DNA of 64,000 bases from Natronohydrobacter thiooxidans (GTDB lineage: Bacteria; Pseudomonadota; Alphaproteobacteria; Rhodobacterales; Rhodobacteraceae): contig NZ_MJAP01000013.1 of the NCBI RefSeq assembly GCF_001884735.1, positions 166,275 to 230,274 of the forward strand, read 5' to 3'. Shown one piece after another: positions 17,427-26,365 of this stretch (position 1 is the stretch's first letter; each line of letters begins with the position of its first letter). Below the pieces are notes generated by a model, which made no database searches, had not been told where the DNA came from, and saw only the letters and a list, made by a program, of their open reading frames with translations. A program made the translations under genes and the position numbers.

Positions 17427-19225
17427 CACCCATCCATCTTCAACGCGCTTATAAACGCCTGCTGCGGGATCTCCACCTTCCCGAACTGGCGCATCTTCTT
17501 CTTCCCGGCCTTCTGCTTCTCCAGCAATTTCTTCTTCCGCGTCACGTCGCCGCCATAGCATTTCGCCGTCACATCCTTGCGCAAAGCCGCCAGCGTCTCG
17601 CGCGCGATGACCTTGCCGCCGATGGCTGCCTGAATCGGGATCTTGAACATATGCCGCGGGATCAGGTCTTTCAGCTTCTCGCACATCGCCCGCCCGCGCC
17701 CTTCGGCCCGGTCACGATGCACCATCATCGACAGCGCATCCACCGGCTCGTCATTGACCAGCACCTGCATCTTCACCAGCTTGTCCTCGCGGTAGCCGGT
17801 GATTTCATAGTCAAATGACGCATAGCCCTTGGAGATGGATTTCAGACGGTCGTAGAAATCGAACACCACCTCATTGAGCGGCAGGTCATAGACCACCATC
17901 GCGCGCGAGCCCGCATAGGTCAGTTCCTGCTGGATGCCGCGCCGGTCCTGACAGAGTTTCAGCACATCCCCCAGATAGTCATCCGGCACAAGGATCGTGG
18001 CCTTGATGCGCGGCTCCTCGATATGCTCGACATGGGTCAGGTCGGGCAGGTCGGCGGGGTTGTGCAACTCCATCATCGTGCCGTCGCGCATATGGACGTG
18101 ATAGACCACCGAGGGCGCCGTGGTGATCAGGTCGATATCATATTCGCGCTCCAGCCGGTCGCGGATGACCTCCAGATGCAAGAGGCCCAGGAAGCCGCAG
18201 CGGAAACCGAAGCCAAGCGCGGCAGAGCTTTCCATCTCATAGCTGAAAGACGCATCATTCAGCGCCAGCTTCTCGATGGCGCTGCGCAGATCCTCGAACT
18301 CATTGCTGTCCACGGGGAAGAGGCCACAGAACACCACTGGCTGCGAGGGCTTGAACCCGGGCAGCGGCGTGTCGGTGCCCTTTTTCTCATGCGTGATCGT
18401 GTCGCCCACGCGCGTGTCGCGCACCTGCTTGATCGAGGCCGTGAGCACGCCAATCTCGCCCGGCCCCAGCTCCGCCACATCGACCATCGCGGGTTTCAGC
18501 ACTGCCAGCTTGTCGATCCCGTATTTCGCACCGGTCTGCATCATCTTGATCTGGTCGCCCTTGCGGATGACCCCATCCATGACCCGGAACAGCACGACAA
18601 CGCCTAAGTATGCGTCATACCAGCTATCCACCAGCATGGCCTTCAAGGGCGCATTGCGCTCGCCCTTGGGCGCGGGCAGGCGCTTGACGATGGCTTCCAG
18701 CACATCGGGAATCCCGAGGCCCGATTTGGCGCTGATCAGCACCGCGTCTGACGCATCGAGCCCGATCACATCCTCGATCTGTTCCTTCACGCGCTCGGGT
18801 TCGGCGGCGGGCAGGTCGATCTTGTTCAGGACCGGCACGATCTCGTGATTGGCCTCGATCGCGGTATAGACATTGGCCAGCGTCTGCGCCTCGACCCCCT
18901 GGCTGGCATCCACCACCAGAAGCGAGCCCTCGACCGCGCGCATGGAGCGCGAGACCTCATAGGCGAAATCGACATGTCCGGGCGTGTCGATCAGGTTCAG
19001 CACATATTTCTCGCCATCCTGCGCGGTATAGTCGATCCGCACCGTATTGGCCTTGATGGTGATCCCGCGCTCGCGCTCGATATCCATCGCGTCCAGAAGC
19101 TGGTCCTTCATGTCGCGGTCGGACACCGTGCCGGTTGACTGGATCAACCGGTCAGCAAGGGTGGATTTGCCGTGGTCGATATGGGCCACGATCGAGAAAT
19201 TGCGGATATGCGAAAGCTCTGTCAT
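17426..19225 (-). CDS. lepA: elongation factor 4 (LepA)
   Basis: A 599-residue translational GTPase that can back-translocate or remodel stalled ribosomes. From ATG 19225: [20 protein letters not shown] (G1 P-loop), RGITIKANT (G2), DTPGHVDF (G3), NKIDLP (G4), SAKSGLG (G5). The EF-G-like domains and the LepA-specific C-terminal domain ([20 protein letters not shown]) follow. There is no stop codon between the upstream DUF1989 reading frame and this start, so a fused 899-residue product is possible; the ribosome site before ATG 19225 is weak. The stop overlaps the next gene's ATG. Confidence 0.96.
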   Translation of the reverse strand: MTELSHIRNFSIVAHIDHGKSTLADRLIQSTGTVSDRDMKDQLLDAMDIERERGITIKANTVRIDYTAQDGEKYVLNLIDTPGHVDFAYEVSRSMRAVEGSLLVVDASQGVEAQTLANVYTAIEANHEIVPVLNKIDLPAAEPERVKEQIEDVIGLDASDAVLISAKSGLGIPDVLEAIVKRLPAPKGERNAPLKAMLVDSWYDAYLGVVVLFRVMDGVIRKGDQIKMMQTGAKYGIDKLAVLKPAMVDVAELGPGEIGVLTASIKQVRDTRVGDTITHEKKGTDTPLPGFKPSQPVVFCGLFPVDSNEFEDLRSAIEKLALNDASFSYEMESSAALGFGFRCGFLGLLHLEVIRDRLEREYDIDLITTAPSVVYHVHMRDGTMMELHNPADLPDLTHVEHIEEPRIKATILVPDDYLGDVLKLCQDRRGIQQELTYAGSRAMVVYDLPLNEVVFDFYDRLKSISKGYASFDYEITGYREDKLVKMQVLVNDEPVDALSMMVHRDRAEGRGRAMCEKLKDLIPRHMFKIPIQAAIGGKVIARETLAALRKDVTAKCYGGDVTRKKKLLEKQKAGKKKMRQFGKVEIPQQAFISALKMDG

Positions 19226-20125
19226 GGCCTGTCTATGTAGCGGTTTGCGCGGGTGGTCAATGGGGATTGCAGGGCTTGTGTCAGCCCGGCCCATGCCTTC
19301 GTGAATAGCCAGAGCGGGCAGGGGGCGCCAGCCCTCCAGCGCGCCTGCCGGGGGCGTATAGATCGTGACCTCCAGCGGGTGACAGATGGCCGCGTCCGAG
19401 GAATGCTCTGCCCCGCAATCCCCGCCCGGACAGGCCGAGAGCACGCCCAAGAGGTCGATTTCGGCGAAGAACTCAATGTAATCGCCCTGACGCGCGGGGC
19501 TGGCCTTCATGAAATACTGGCCCGTGTCGCGGGTGAATCCGGTGCACATGAAGACATTGAGCACATCATGCACATGCGGTTCGACCTCTGCCAAGGGCCT
19601 GCCCATATGCGCCGCCAGCGCCCGCGTCAGGTTGGAATGGCAGCAATGGTGATACTCCTGCCCCTGCAACAGATGATGGGTATAGGGATCGCAACGCGTG
19701 CCGATCACATCATGCACCCGGCCGCCATGCGGGTCGGTGCCGTACCAGTCCAGACTATCGGCGGTAATCGTCGCCATGGGCCGCAGAAAGGGCAGGCAGG
19801 ACCAGAGCCGGTCGCCGGCGGAGACATGCGTGCCATGCAGCGCGCGGGTCTTGCCCGAGAAGAAGCGTTCGCTCAGATTATCGGCTGCAAAGAGGTTCAG
19901 ATCCCCCACTTGCGCGCCCTCCGGGCAGGAAATGCGGAAGAAACTGCCCGCAGGCACCGTGAAGGCCCCGGCCTCGCGCGGGGCAATGCGCAGGCGTGGA
20001 CCTTCAACCGCAACAGCCCGTGCTGCATGATACAGATCCAGCGGCGCGGGCGGCAGGGTCGCGGTCGGGTAGCAGATCACCGGGGCAATGGCGCGGCGCG
20101 CTCCCGCATCTTCGGGCGCGCTCAT
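19226..20125 (-). CDS. DUF1989 (urea carboxylase-associated) protein, in frame with lepA without a stop
   Basis: From ATG 20125 (good ggggaga site) this frame encodes a DUF1989 protein: [20 protein letters not shown], the HGTHVSAGD and RCDPYTHH motifs, [10 protein letters not shown], and the Cys-rich [20 protein letters not shown] near residue 235. DUF1989 proteins are often paired with urea or guanidine-carboxylase genes and have probable metal-binding His/Cys residues. The homologous part seems to end at about residue 250 (CHPLEVTIY, then GW). About 45 further residues follow with no stop, straight into MTELSH of LepA. Either the stop codon was lost and a DUF1989-LepA fusion is made, or LepA is also initiated internally. 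The interval given ends at the base before the lepA ATG. The start overlaps the upstream small ORF (ATGA). Confidence 0.8.
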
Positions 20126-20325
20126 TTCATCTCCCCCGCCAGACAGTCGCGCGGCTCGCGTCCTTTCGGCAATGCGGTTTCCGCCCCGCAGGCCGCACAG
20201 GTGAACAGCACCCGCCCATCCGCGAGCTTGCGCGTATCCTGCCGCCAGCGACAGCCGCGCTGCTTCCAGGGGCGCAGGATCAGGATCACCGCAAGGACGA
20301 TCAGAAGGACAAGGATCAGGATCAT
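20122..20325 (-). CDS. small membrane protein with CxxC
   Basis: A 67-residue protein of unknown family with one N-terminal membrane helix (residues 2-17, almost all Ile/Leu/Val), then a basic stretch and a small CAACG zinc-ribbon-like motif (Cys45, Cys48) with a further Cys near the end. Its stop codon overlaps the DUF1989 start (ATGA), which argues that it is a real, translationally coupled gene. No function is assigned. Confidence 0.65.
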   Translation of the reverse strand: MILILVLLIVLAVILILRPWKQRGCRWRQDTRKLADGRVLFTCAACGAETALPKGREPRDCLAGEMK

Positions 20326-20356
20326 GCCTGCGTTGTGCCGGGCCGCGCGCCACAGG

Positions 20357-20977
20357 TCAAGGCATTGTCACCATTCCGGCGGCGCGCAGCTTCTCACGAC
20401 TTGGATACCACATCGGCACCTGCGGCAGATCCGCCAGCCGCGCGACAAAGCTCTCTTCCACCCCCTGCGCGCGGTAGATCGCCAGATCGCGCTGCATCTC
20501 GGCCACAGGGTCGATCATGCCGAAATGCCGTTCACGGACCAGCGCATAGCCATGCAGCCCAAATCGCGCTTCAGGCCCCAGACTGCGTGCAGCACCGCCC
20601 GCAAAGATCAGCGCACAGGCCGAAGCGCAATGCCCCTCGACATGGGTGGCAATCCCATGCGCGCGCAGAACCGTCACCGCGCCGCGCGCCTCGGAAATAT
20701 AGCCGCCATGGCTTTCAAGCGTCAGCTGGCGGATCTCGGGATGCGTGGCCACCAGCCCGCGCAGGGCCTCGGTCAGGCCAAAATCCACCAGCCCTTCAAA
20801 GTGGAAACCCGCCCCACCCGCGTCCAGCCGCAACTCGAAATCCGGCGGCGGGGGGATGCGCAGGGCACGCGGCTGGGCCTCGGTCCGGGCCATGGCGATA
20901 CCAAGCAGGGCCAGCCCGGTCAGAGCCAGCGTCAGCAGGAGTCTCAGCACATGCAGGTCGATATCAGGGTGCCGCAT
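20357..20977 (-). CDS. COG3904-like secreted or membrane-anchored ClpP-fold protein
   Basis: A 206-residue protein with an N-terminal hydrophobic signal or anchor (about residues 9-28) followed by a ClpP/crotonase-like core. LTLESHGGYISEARGAV (about 85-101) matches the oxyanion-type glycine loop, GHCASACALIFAGGA (about 115-128) holds the Ser at the position of the ClpP-class nucleophile, and RFGLHGYAL supplies a His. This pattern is that of the periplasmic COG3904 family, which has no established substrate. It lies 30 bp upstream of the small membrane gene on the same strand. Confidence 0.7.
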   Translation of the reverse strand: MRHPDIDLHVLRLLLTLALTGLALLGIAMARTEAQPRALRIPPPPDFELRLDAGGAGFHFEGLVDFGLTEALRGLVATHPEIRQLTLESHGGYISEARGAVTVLRAHGIATHVEGHCASACALIFAGGAARSLGPEARFGLHGYALVRERHFGMIDPVAEMQRDLAIYRAQGVEESFVARLADLPQVPMWYPSREKLRAAGMVTMP

Positions 20978-21302
20978 GGCCCCATTCTGCCCGTTTCAGG
21001 CCGAAACGCCGATCACATTCCCGAGCGGAGCACCGGAGCGCATGCTGGTCAGCGGCCCATATGTCCTTCGCGAGGATACCGGGTCGTGCAACTGTGCCGA
21101 CGCCTGATCCATGATGTTCCAGCTTCTGCGGATCCGCGCGGTGTGACAAGAAGGCGATGATCAAGGCTGACCCTGAAACCTGACCTGCGGCGCAGTTCCG
21201 GTTGAGGCCTCTAGAAAAGCACTGACACGCTGATACGCTACAACCTATTGTTTTCTCGGTCTTTCGAGGCAATAAATCCTGTCAACTTGAGATAAAGTCG
21301 TT
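20978..21302. other. intergenic region without recognisable gene
   Basis: These 325 bp between the COG3904-like gene and an accessory ORF show no ORF with a convincing family pattern, no tRNA and no clear terminator. Base composition falls from about 65% to near 50% GC towards the right, marking the boundary of the accessory ORF that follows. Confidence 0.5.
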
Positions 21303-21791
21303 TCAATACCAATACACATCCTTGCCGAGCTTTTCTGCGACCAGCGTACCCCAGCTTTCATGTAAACCCATATCTGTTGGCTGAAGATCGCACTCGTCGG
21401 ACATAGGATCATCATGTGCGACAGCCAATCCAAACGCCAGTTGGCCGGGATTGTTTCGAACCTCGCTGGAGCCATCAAACAAGGCGCACAAGTCAAAGAC
21501 GACCAGCGATGACGCAAAACGTAACAAGACGAGCAAATCATCATCGGTGACACCTGCTGCCTTGATCTTGTTCAGGATCGTCGGCACCCTTGCTGACGGA
21601 AATTCATGCTGGTCATAGTCCAGAACCGACTGCGTGCCAACTTCCACGCTGCTAGCCATTTCAACCAGTAACGTGGCGCGGGCCAGTTGAAAAATGCCTT
21701 CCTTCAGTTCGCTCCCAGCCCACGCTTCTGGTTCCTCAACCCCAAGTGCTTTGAAGGCCTCGATAAGGGTCTCGATGTCTTGTATTTTCAA
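21303..21791 (-). CDS. hypothetical acidic protein, accessory
   Basis: A 162-residue acidic cytosolic protein with no signal peptide. It is predicted mainly helical at the N-terminus (MKIQDIETLIEAFKALG onward) and ends DVYWY. The family is not recognised. Codon usage is closer to 50% GC than the sdh genes beside it, and it is flanked by regions without conserved genes, so it was probably acquired. Small acidic single-domain proteins of this sort include immunity proteins, but nothing in the neighbourhood (no toxin) supports that. Confidence 0.6.
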   Translation of the reverse strand: MKIQDIETLIEAFKALGVEEPEAWAGSELKEGIFQLARATLLVEMASSVEVGTQSVLDYDQHEFPSARVPTILNKIKAAGVTDDDLLVLLRFASSLVVFDLCALFDGSSEVRNNPGQLAFGLAVAHDDPMSDECDLQPTDMGLHESWGTLVAEKLGKDVYWY

Positions 21792-21911
21792 CTCTGGCGC
21801 CCTTTGAAACTGGCAATATACTCAGGTGGTTTCGCTATGACTGGCGGCATTCTTGCGCCACGCAGACCTTTGTTGCTGGACGCGGAATCTCGCAACAACC
21901 TCGAAGTAATA

Positions 21912-21930
21912 GGGGGGGCGATGCCCCCCC
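21912..21930 (-). terminator. terminator hairpin of the sdh operon
   Basis: Perfect 8-bp arms gggggggc (21912-21919) and gccccccc (21923-21930) with a 3-nt loop, 11 bp beyond the sdhB stop. On the minus strand it is followed by a T-rich tattactt tract. Confidence 0.65.
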
Positions 21931-21941
21931 CAACGCGCGGC

Positions 21942-22721
21942 TCAGATCACCCGCTCGACCATCATTTTCTTGATCTCGGCAATCGCCTTTGCGGGGTTCA
22001 GCCCCTTGGGGCAGGTCTGGGCGCAATTCATGATCGTGTGGCAGCGATAGAGCTTGAACGGATCATGCAGATCGTCCAGCCGCTCGCCCGTGGCTTCGTC
22101 GCGACTGTCAATCAGCCAGCGATAGGCATGCAGCAGCGCCGCCGGGCCAAGATAGCGGTCACCATTCCACCAGTAGCTCGGGCAGGAGGTCGAGCAGCAG
22201 GCGCACATCACGCATTCATAGAGCCCGTCGAGCTTCTCGCGATCCTCGATCGACTGTTTCCACTCTTTCGCGGGCGTGTTCGTGGTCGTCTCCAGCCATG
22301 GCTTGACCGAGGCATGCTGCGCGTAGAAATGGCTCAGATCGGGCACCAGATCCTTGATCACCGGCATATGGGGCAGGGGGTAGATCTTCACATCGCCCGA
22401 AACCTCATCCATGCCGAAGATGCAGGCGAGGCGGTTCTGCCCGCCGATATTCATGGCGCAAGAGCCGCAAATCCCTTCGCGGCAGGACCGGCGGAAAGTC
22501 AGCGTCGGGTCGATCTTGGTCTTGATATAGATCAGCGCGTCCAGAACCATCGGGCCGCAATCGTCCAGATCGACGAAATAGGTATCGACCTGCGGGTTCT
22601 TGCCGTCATCAGGGTTCCAGCGATAGATCTGGAACTTGCGCAGCGTGCCGCCGGTTTCCGGCTTGGGCCAGGTCTTGCCGGTGCGCATCTGGCTGTTCTT
22701 GGGAAGGGAAAACTGGACCAT
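21942..22721 (-). CDS. sdhB: succinate dehydrogenase iron-sulfur subunit
   Basis: A 259-residue subunit carrying electrons from FAD in SdhA to ubiquinone at SdhCD. Cluster ligands are visible: [21 protein letters not shown] for [2Fe-2S], [16 protein letters not shown] for [4Fe-4S], and [17 protein letters not shown] for [3Fe-4S] (with the upstream Cys). It is the last gene of sdhC-sdhD-sdhA-lipoprotein-sdhB, reading leftward, and has its own terminator. Confidence 0.98.
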   Translation of the reverse strand: MVQFSLPKNSQMRTGKTWPKPETGGTLRKFQIYRWNPDDGKNPQVDTYFVDLDDCGPMVLDALIYIKTKIDPTLTFRRSCREGICGSCAMNIGGQNRLACIFGMDEVSGDVKIYPLPHMPVIKDLVPDLSHFYAQHASVKPWLETTTNTPAKEWKQSIEDREKLDGLYECVMCACCSTSCPSYWWNGDRYLGPAALLHAYRWLIDSRDEATGERLDDLHDPFKLYRCHTIMNCAQTCPKGLNPAKAIAEIKKMMVERVI

Positions 22722-22730
22722 CGTGCTACC

Positions 22731-23045
22731 TCATCGCAGGAACGGGGCAAGCCCGTCCGTGGCTAGACATCTGATTGTTTCGGGACGCGTGGCAATCTCG
22801 TAGACCAGCGCGCTTGTCGTCGGATGGACGACAGGTTGCGTTGCCGCAAGGGCAAGCTGCGTGATTTCTGCCCCGGACGCATTGTTGATCACGCAGTCGC
22901 TGGCCTGTTCCAGCGGCACACCGGGGAAGCGTTCCGCCAGCACCGGACGCACGGCTTGCCGCGCGGCGTCCCGCGCGAACTGGTCCTGCACCGGCGCGCA
23001 GGCCACCAGCGCCAGCGGCGCCGCAAGAAGGGCCGCGCGGATCAA
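22731..23045 (-). CDS. small lipoprotein between sdhA and sdhB
   Basis: A 104-residue predicted lipoprotein with signal [20 protein letters not shown] (lipobox LVAC, Cys16), then a short helical mature part with two further Cys residues that could form a disulfide. Its ATG overlaps the sdhA stop (ATGA) and it ends 9 bp before sdhB, so it is a genuine operon member. Function unknown; the position suggests a role linked to complex II, perhaps assembly, but this is inference. Confidence 0.75.
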   Translation of the reverse strand: MIRAALLAAPLALVACAPVQDQFARDAARQAVRPVLAERFPGVPLEQASDCVINNASGAEITQLALAATQPVVHPTTSALVYEIATRPETIRCLATDGLAPFLR

Positions 23046-24847
23046 TAGACCCGCGCCTTGGGCGCGATTTTCGCCAGATCAATGCCGCCTTCTTCCTGCT
23101 TCGTCAGCGGCTCGGTCACAACCGGGCGGTAATCCAGCGCGACATTGGTGCCGTCCATGCGCGCCAGGGTGTGCTTGCGCCAGTTCACATCGTCGCGGTC
23201 GGAATAATCCTCGCGCGCATGCGCGCCACGGCTTTCCTTGCGCGCCAATGCGCCATTGATGGTGGTCAGCGCGCAGGGCATCAGATTGTCCAGCTCCAGC
23301 GTTTCCATCAGATCCGAGTTCCAGATCAAGGAGCGGTCGGTAACTTGCAGATCGCCCATCTTGGCCGCGACCTTGCCCATCTCGGACACGCCTTCGGCCA
23401 GCACCTCTTCGGTGCGGAACACGGCGGCATTGGCCTGCATGGTTTTCTGCATCTCCAGCCGCAGATCGGCGGTCGGGATCGCCCCGTTCAGGTTGCGGAA
23501 ATGGTCAAACCGCGCGACCGCCTTGTCGACACTGGCGCGGTTCAGGGTCGGGTTCGGCGCCTTGGGGTCCACCACCTGACCGGCGCGGATGGCCGCAGCA
23601 CGTCCGAAGACCACCAGATCGATCAGGCTGTTCGATCCCAGCCGGTTCGCGCCATGCACGCTTGCGCAGGCCGCTTCACCCACCGCCATCAGGCCGGGCG
23701 CGATGCGGCCCGGATTCTCGCTATCGGCGTTCAGCACCTCGCCCCAGTAATTCGTGGGGATGCCGCCCATATTGTAATGCACCGTCGGCAGAACCGGGAT
23801 CGGCTCCTTGTTCACATCGACACCGGCAAAGACCCGCGCGCTCTCGGAAATCCCCGGCAGGCGCAGTTTCAGCGTCTCGGGCGGCAGGTGGTTCAGATGC
23901 AGATGGATATGGTCCTTGTTCGGCCCGACCCCGCGCCCTTCGCGAATCTCGATGGTCATGCAGCGCGACACCACATCGCGCGAGGCCAGATCCTTGTAGG
24001 TCGGCGCGTAGCGTTCCATGAAACGCTCGCCCTCGGAATTGGTCAGATAACCGCCTTCGCCGCGCGCGCCCTCGGTGATCAGGCAGCCCGCACCATAGAT
24101 CCCGGTCGGGTGGAACTGCACGAATTCCATATCCTGCAAGGGCAGACCTGCGCGCGCCACCATCCCGTTGCCGTCGCCGGTGCAGGTATGCGCCGATGTC
24201 GCAGAGAAATAGGCGCGGCCATAGCCCCCCGTCGCCAGCACCACCATCTTGGCGTTGAACAGATGCAGCGTGCCATCATCGAGTTTCCAGGCCAGCACCC
24301 CCTGACACACGCCATCTTCGGACATGATCAGGTCGGTCGCGAAATATTCGATATAGAATTCGGCCTTTTCCTTGACCGACTGGCCATAAAGCGTGTGCAG
24401 CATGGCATGCCCGGTGCGGTCGGCGGCGGCGCAGGTGCGCTGCACCGGCGGGCCTTCGCCGAATTCGGTTGTGTGCCCGCCAAAGGGGCGCTGATAGATC
24501 CGGCCATCCTCGGTGCGCGAAAACGGCACGCCGTAATGTTCCAGCTCATAGACCGCCTTGGGGGCTTCGCGGGCGAGATATTCCATCGCATCGGTATCGC
24601 CCAGCCAGTCGGACCCTTTCACCGTGTCATACATATGCCATTGCCAGCTATCGGGGCCCATATTCCCCAGACTGGCGGCAATGCCCCCCTGCGCCGCAAC
24701 CGTGTGCGAGCGCGTCGGGAAGACCTTGGTCACGCAGGCGGTTTTCAGCCCCTGTTCGGCCATGCCGAGCGTGGCGCGCAGTCCAGCCCCACCCGCGCCC
24801 ACGACGACGACATCGTAGAAATGTTCTTCGATCTTGTATGCAGACAT
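23042..24847 (-). CDS. sdhA: succinate dehydrogenase flavoprotein subunit
   Basis: A 601-residue catalytic subunit of complex II, oxidising succinate to fumarate. The Rossmann motif [20 protein letters not shown] is followed by [18 protein letters not shown], whose His is the covalent FAD attachment. Substrate-site residues lie in the [12 protein letters not shown] and [18 protein letters not shown] segments. Length is normal. It follows sdhD by 9 bp. Confidence 0.98.
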   Translation of the reverse strand: MSAYKIEEHFYDVVVVGAGGAGLRATLGMAEQGLKTACVTKVFPTRSHTVAAQGGIAASLGNMGPDSWQWHMYDTVKGSDWLGDTDAMEYLAREAPKAVYELEHYGVPFSRTEDGRIYQRPFGGHTTEFGEGPPVQRTCAAADRTGHAMLHTLYGQSVKEKAEFYIEYFATDLIMSEDGVCQGVLAWKLDDGTLHLFNAKMVVLATGGYGRAYFSATSAHTCTGDGNGMVARAGLPLQDMEFVQFHPTGIYGAGCLITEGARGEGGYLTNSEGERFMERYAPTYKDLASRDVVSRCMTIEIREGRGVGPNKDHIHLHLNHLPPETLKLRLPGISESARVFAGVDVNKEPIPVLPTVHYNMGGIPTNYWGEVLNADSENPGRIAPGLMAVGEAACASVHGANRLGSNSLIDLVVFGRAAAIRAGQVVDPKAPNPTLNRASVDKAVARFDHFRNLNGAIPTADLRLEMQKTMQANAAVFRTEEVLAEGVSEMGKVAAKMGDLQVTDRSLIWNSDLMETLELDNLMPCALTTINGALARKESRGAHAREDYSDRDDVNWRKHTLARMDGTNVALDYRPVVTEPLTKQEEGGIDLAKIAPKARVY

Positions 24848-24856
24848 TGGTTTTCC

Positions 24857-25237
24857 TCAGGCGCGGAACAGGACAGCGGCGACGGACAGCACGCCCGCCA
24901 CCCCGAAAGCCCAGCAAAACAGGGTATTGGCCAGCAGGGCCGCAGTGCGGGTCGCTTTGCCGGGCACATAATCCTCGATCACGGTCTGCAAGCCCTGTTG
25001 CAGATGGGCGAAAGCCGCGATCATGAACAGCACCGCGACCAGCGCGTGCCACAGGTTCGAATAGGTGGCGACGAACACCTCATGCCCGCCCCCCAGCGCG
25101 CGGCCAAAGGGGAAGATGAACAGCAGCGTCAGCGGAATAAGTGCGACCGAGGTGACGCGCTGGCTCCACCAGTGATGCGAGCCTTCGCCAGCCGCCCCAT
25201 GGCCATGGACGCGCGCGTAATCTGTCTTGAAACCCAT
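24857..25237 (-). CDS. sdhD: succinate dehydrogenase membrane anchor subunit
   Basis: A 126-residue three-helix membrane protein (about residues 32-50, 60-80, 95-115) that with SdhC holds haem b and the quinone site. HVLVAVLFMIAAFAHLQQGL-like spacing places a haem-ligand His in the second helix (AFAHLQQGLQTVIEDYV), as in alphaproteobacterial SdhD. It sits between sdhC and sdhA. Confidence 0.93.
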   Translation of the reverse strand: MGFKTDYARVHGHGAAGEGSHHWWSQRVTSVALIPLTLLFIFPFGRALGGGHEVFVATYSNLWHALVAVLFMIAAFAHLQQGLQTVIEDYVPGKATRTAALLANTLFCWAFGVAGVLSVAAVLFRA

Positions 25238-25249
25238 GATCCAGCCCCC

Positions 25250-25633
25250 TCAGACGATCAGAATGGTCAGCAGCGTCAGAACCGCCGTGCCTGCAAAGAC
25301 GCCGTAGCTGGTCTTTTCAACCGTGGCGACATCCATCATGCGGCCAGTATCCCAGATCAGGTGACGGATCGAATTGAGCATGTGATACCACAGTGCCGCC
25401 AGCGAGCCGATCAGGATCAGATGGCCCAGGATCGAGGTCAGCAGCCCGTCCACAAAGGCGAAATACCCCGCGCTGAAAGCACCCGCAGCGAACCACCAGA
25501 CGATCAGCATGGCCGCCAGTGTCATGCTCACACCGGTGATCCGGTTCAGGATCGAGGTAATGCCGGAAAGCGGCAAGCGATAGATTTGCAGATGCGGGGA
25601 AAGCGGGCGATTGCCCCGGTTGACATCAGCCAT
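25250..25633 (-). CDS. sdhC: succinate dehydrogenase cytochrome b556 subunit
   Basis: A 127-residue subunit with the family signature RPLSPHLQIYRLPLSGITSI near the N-terminus and HMLNSIRHLIWDTG (haem-ligand His) near residue 85; three membrane helices. The start was set at ATG 25633 (MADVNRGNRP), which matches the family; a 26-codon upstream extension lacks homology. First gene of the operon, with a 240-bp upstream region carrying three GTGATCAC sites. Confidence 0.96.
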   Translation of the reverse strand: MADVNRGNRPLSPHLQIYRLPLSGITSILNRITGVSMTLAAMLIVWWFAAGAFSAGYFAFVDGLLTSILGHLILIGSLAALWYHMLNSIRHLIWDTGRMMDVATVEKTSYGVFAGTAVLTLLTILIV

Positions 25634-25783
25634 GCACGGCTCCCTTGCTGGTGGCTCGGCGACCTCGCGGCGCCTCGCTTGGTGCCTCCTGACATACTGG
25701 ATTTCACGCAAATGTCACGCGTTCACAGGGGCGTGCGGGTGTTTTTCGCCGATGATTGCGATAAAATCCAAAGGAAATCGAGG

Positions 25784-25837
25784 TTTGTGATCACGGAATT
25801 TCGTGCTGTGATCACAAATCCCGGCCCGCGTGATCAC
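25784..25837 (-). promoter_or_regulatory. three GTGATCAC octamers upstream of sdhC
   Basis: The 8-bp palindrome GTGATCAC occurs at 25787-25794, 25808-25815 and 25830-25837, with centres 21 and 22 bp apart (two helical turns). The first two are flanked symmetrically by ttt and aaa. They lie 154-205 bp before the sdhC ATG. The regular phasing suggests binding of a dimeric regulator to one DNA face; the regulator is not identified. Confidence 0.6.
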
Positions 25838-25873
25838 TCTTCACGCCCGACCCGACTCACTTCGCGCATCGGG

Positions 25874-26305
25874 CTATTTCAATTCGCCCAGAACCGCCGA
25901 CGAATCCGAACTGTAGTTGAAATAGACCAGTTGCGGCACGCCCCGGATCACGACCCCGATCAACAGCAAGGTGATCGGCCCGCGCATATCCTCGCGCATA
26001 TACATCACGATTTCCTGCCGGAAGGCGGGCTCCTCGTCGCGGACCAGAACGGTCTGGCACAGATCGAAGCCCGCAGGAAACAGCTCATCCATGATCGCGA
26101 AATAGGCGTCGTAATTCTCGACCTCATGCGCCAGCATCGGGCCAGAGGTTTCGAGGAAAGCGCGGTATTCTGCATTCAGGAAATGCGCCTTCAGCCGCTC
26201 GAACAGGGGCCAGCTTTTGGCGGCGGCCCCGCAGCTCAATCCTTGCCCCAATGCGGGGCCGATACTCATGACCGACAGGAGAAGTGCCAATAGTCCCTTT
26301 CTCAT
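25874..26305 (-). CDS. secreted hypothetical protein
   Basis: A 143-residue protein with a signal peptide (MRKGLLALLLSVMSIGPALG, cleavage likely after ALG). The mature domain of about 120 residues has two Cys and is otherwise unrecognised. ATG 26305 has a ggagg site five bases away and is preferred to the ATG 12 bases upstream. It lies between mch and the sdh control region on the same strand. Confidence 0.65.
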   Translation of the reverse strand: MRKGLLALLLSVMSIGPALGQGLSCGAAAKSWPLFERLKAHFLNAEYRAFLETSGPMLAHEVENYDAYFAIMDELFPAGFDLCQTVLVRDEEPAFRQEIVMYMREDMRGPITLLLIGVVIRGVPQLVYFNYSSDSSAVLGELK

Positions 26306-26365
26306 GATATCCTCCATGCCAATAGGCCAAAGGATATCACAGCCAAAGCCCGGCAGGTCAGGAAA

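Noticed and set aside
16365..17684. 439-codon version of the RelA/SpoT protein starting at 17684
   Set aside because: The first 86 codons overlap lepA out of frame and give a low-complexity sequence; the homologous protein starts at ATG 17426.
25787..25815. CRP/FNR-type site at the TGTGATCACA sequences before sdhC
   Set aside because: CRP needs TGTGA-N6-TCACA and FNR needs TTGAT-N4-ATCAA; the octamers have no gap, so neither consensus fits.
23171..26293. 1040-codon plus-strand open frame antisense to sdhACD
   Set aside because: It is a shadow of the real sdh genes in GC-rich DNA; its product is His/Arg/Gln-rich with no domain.
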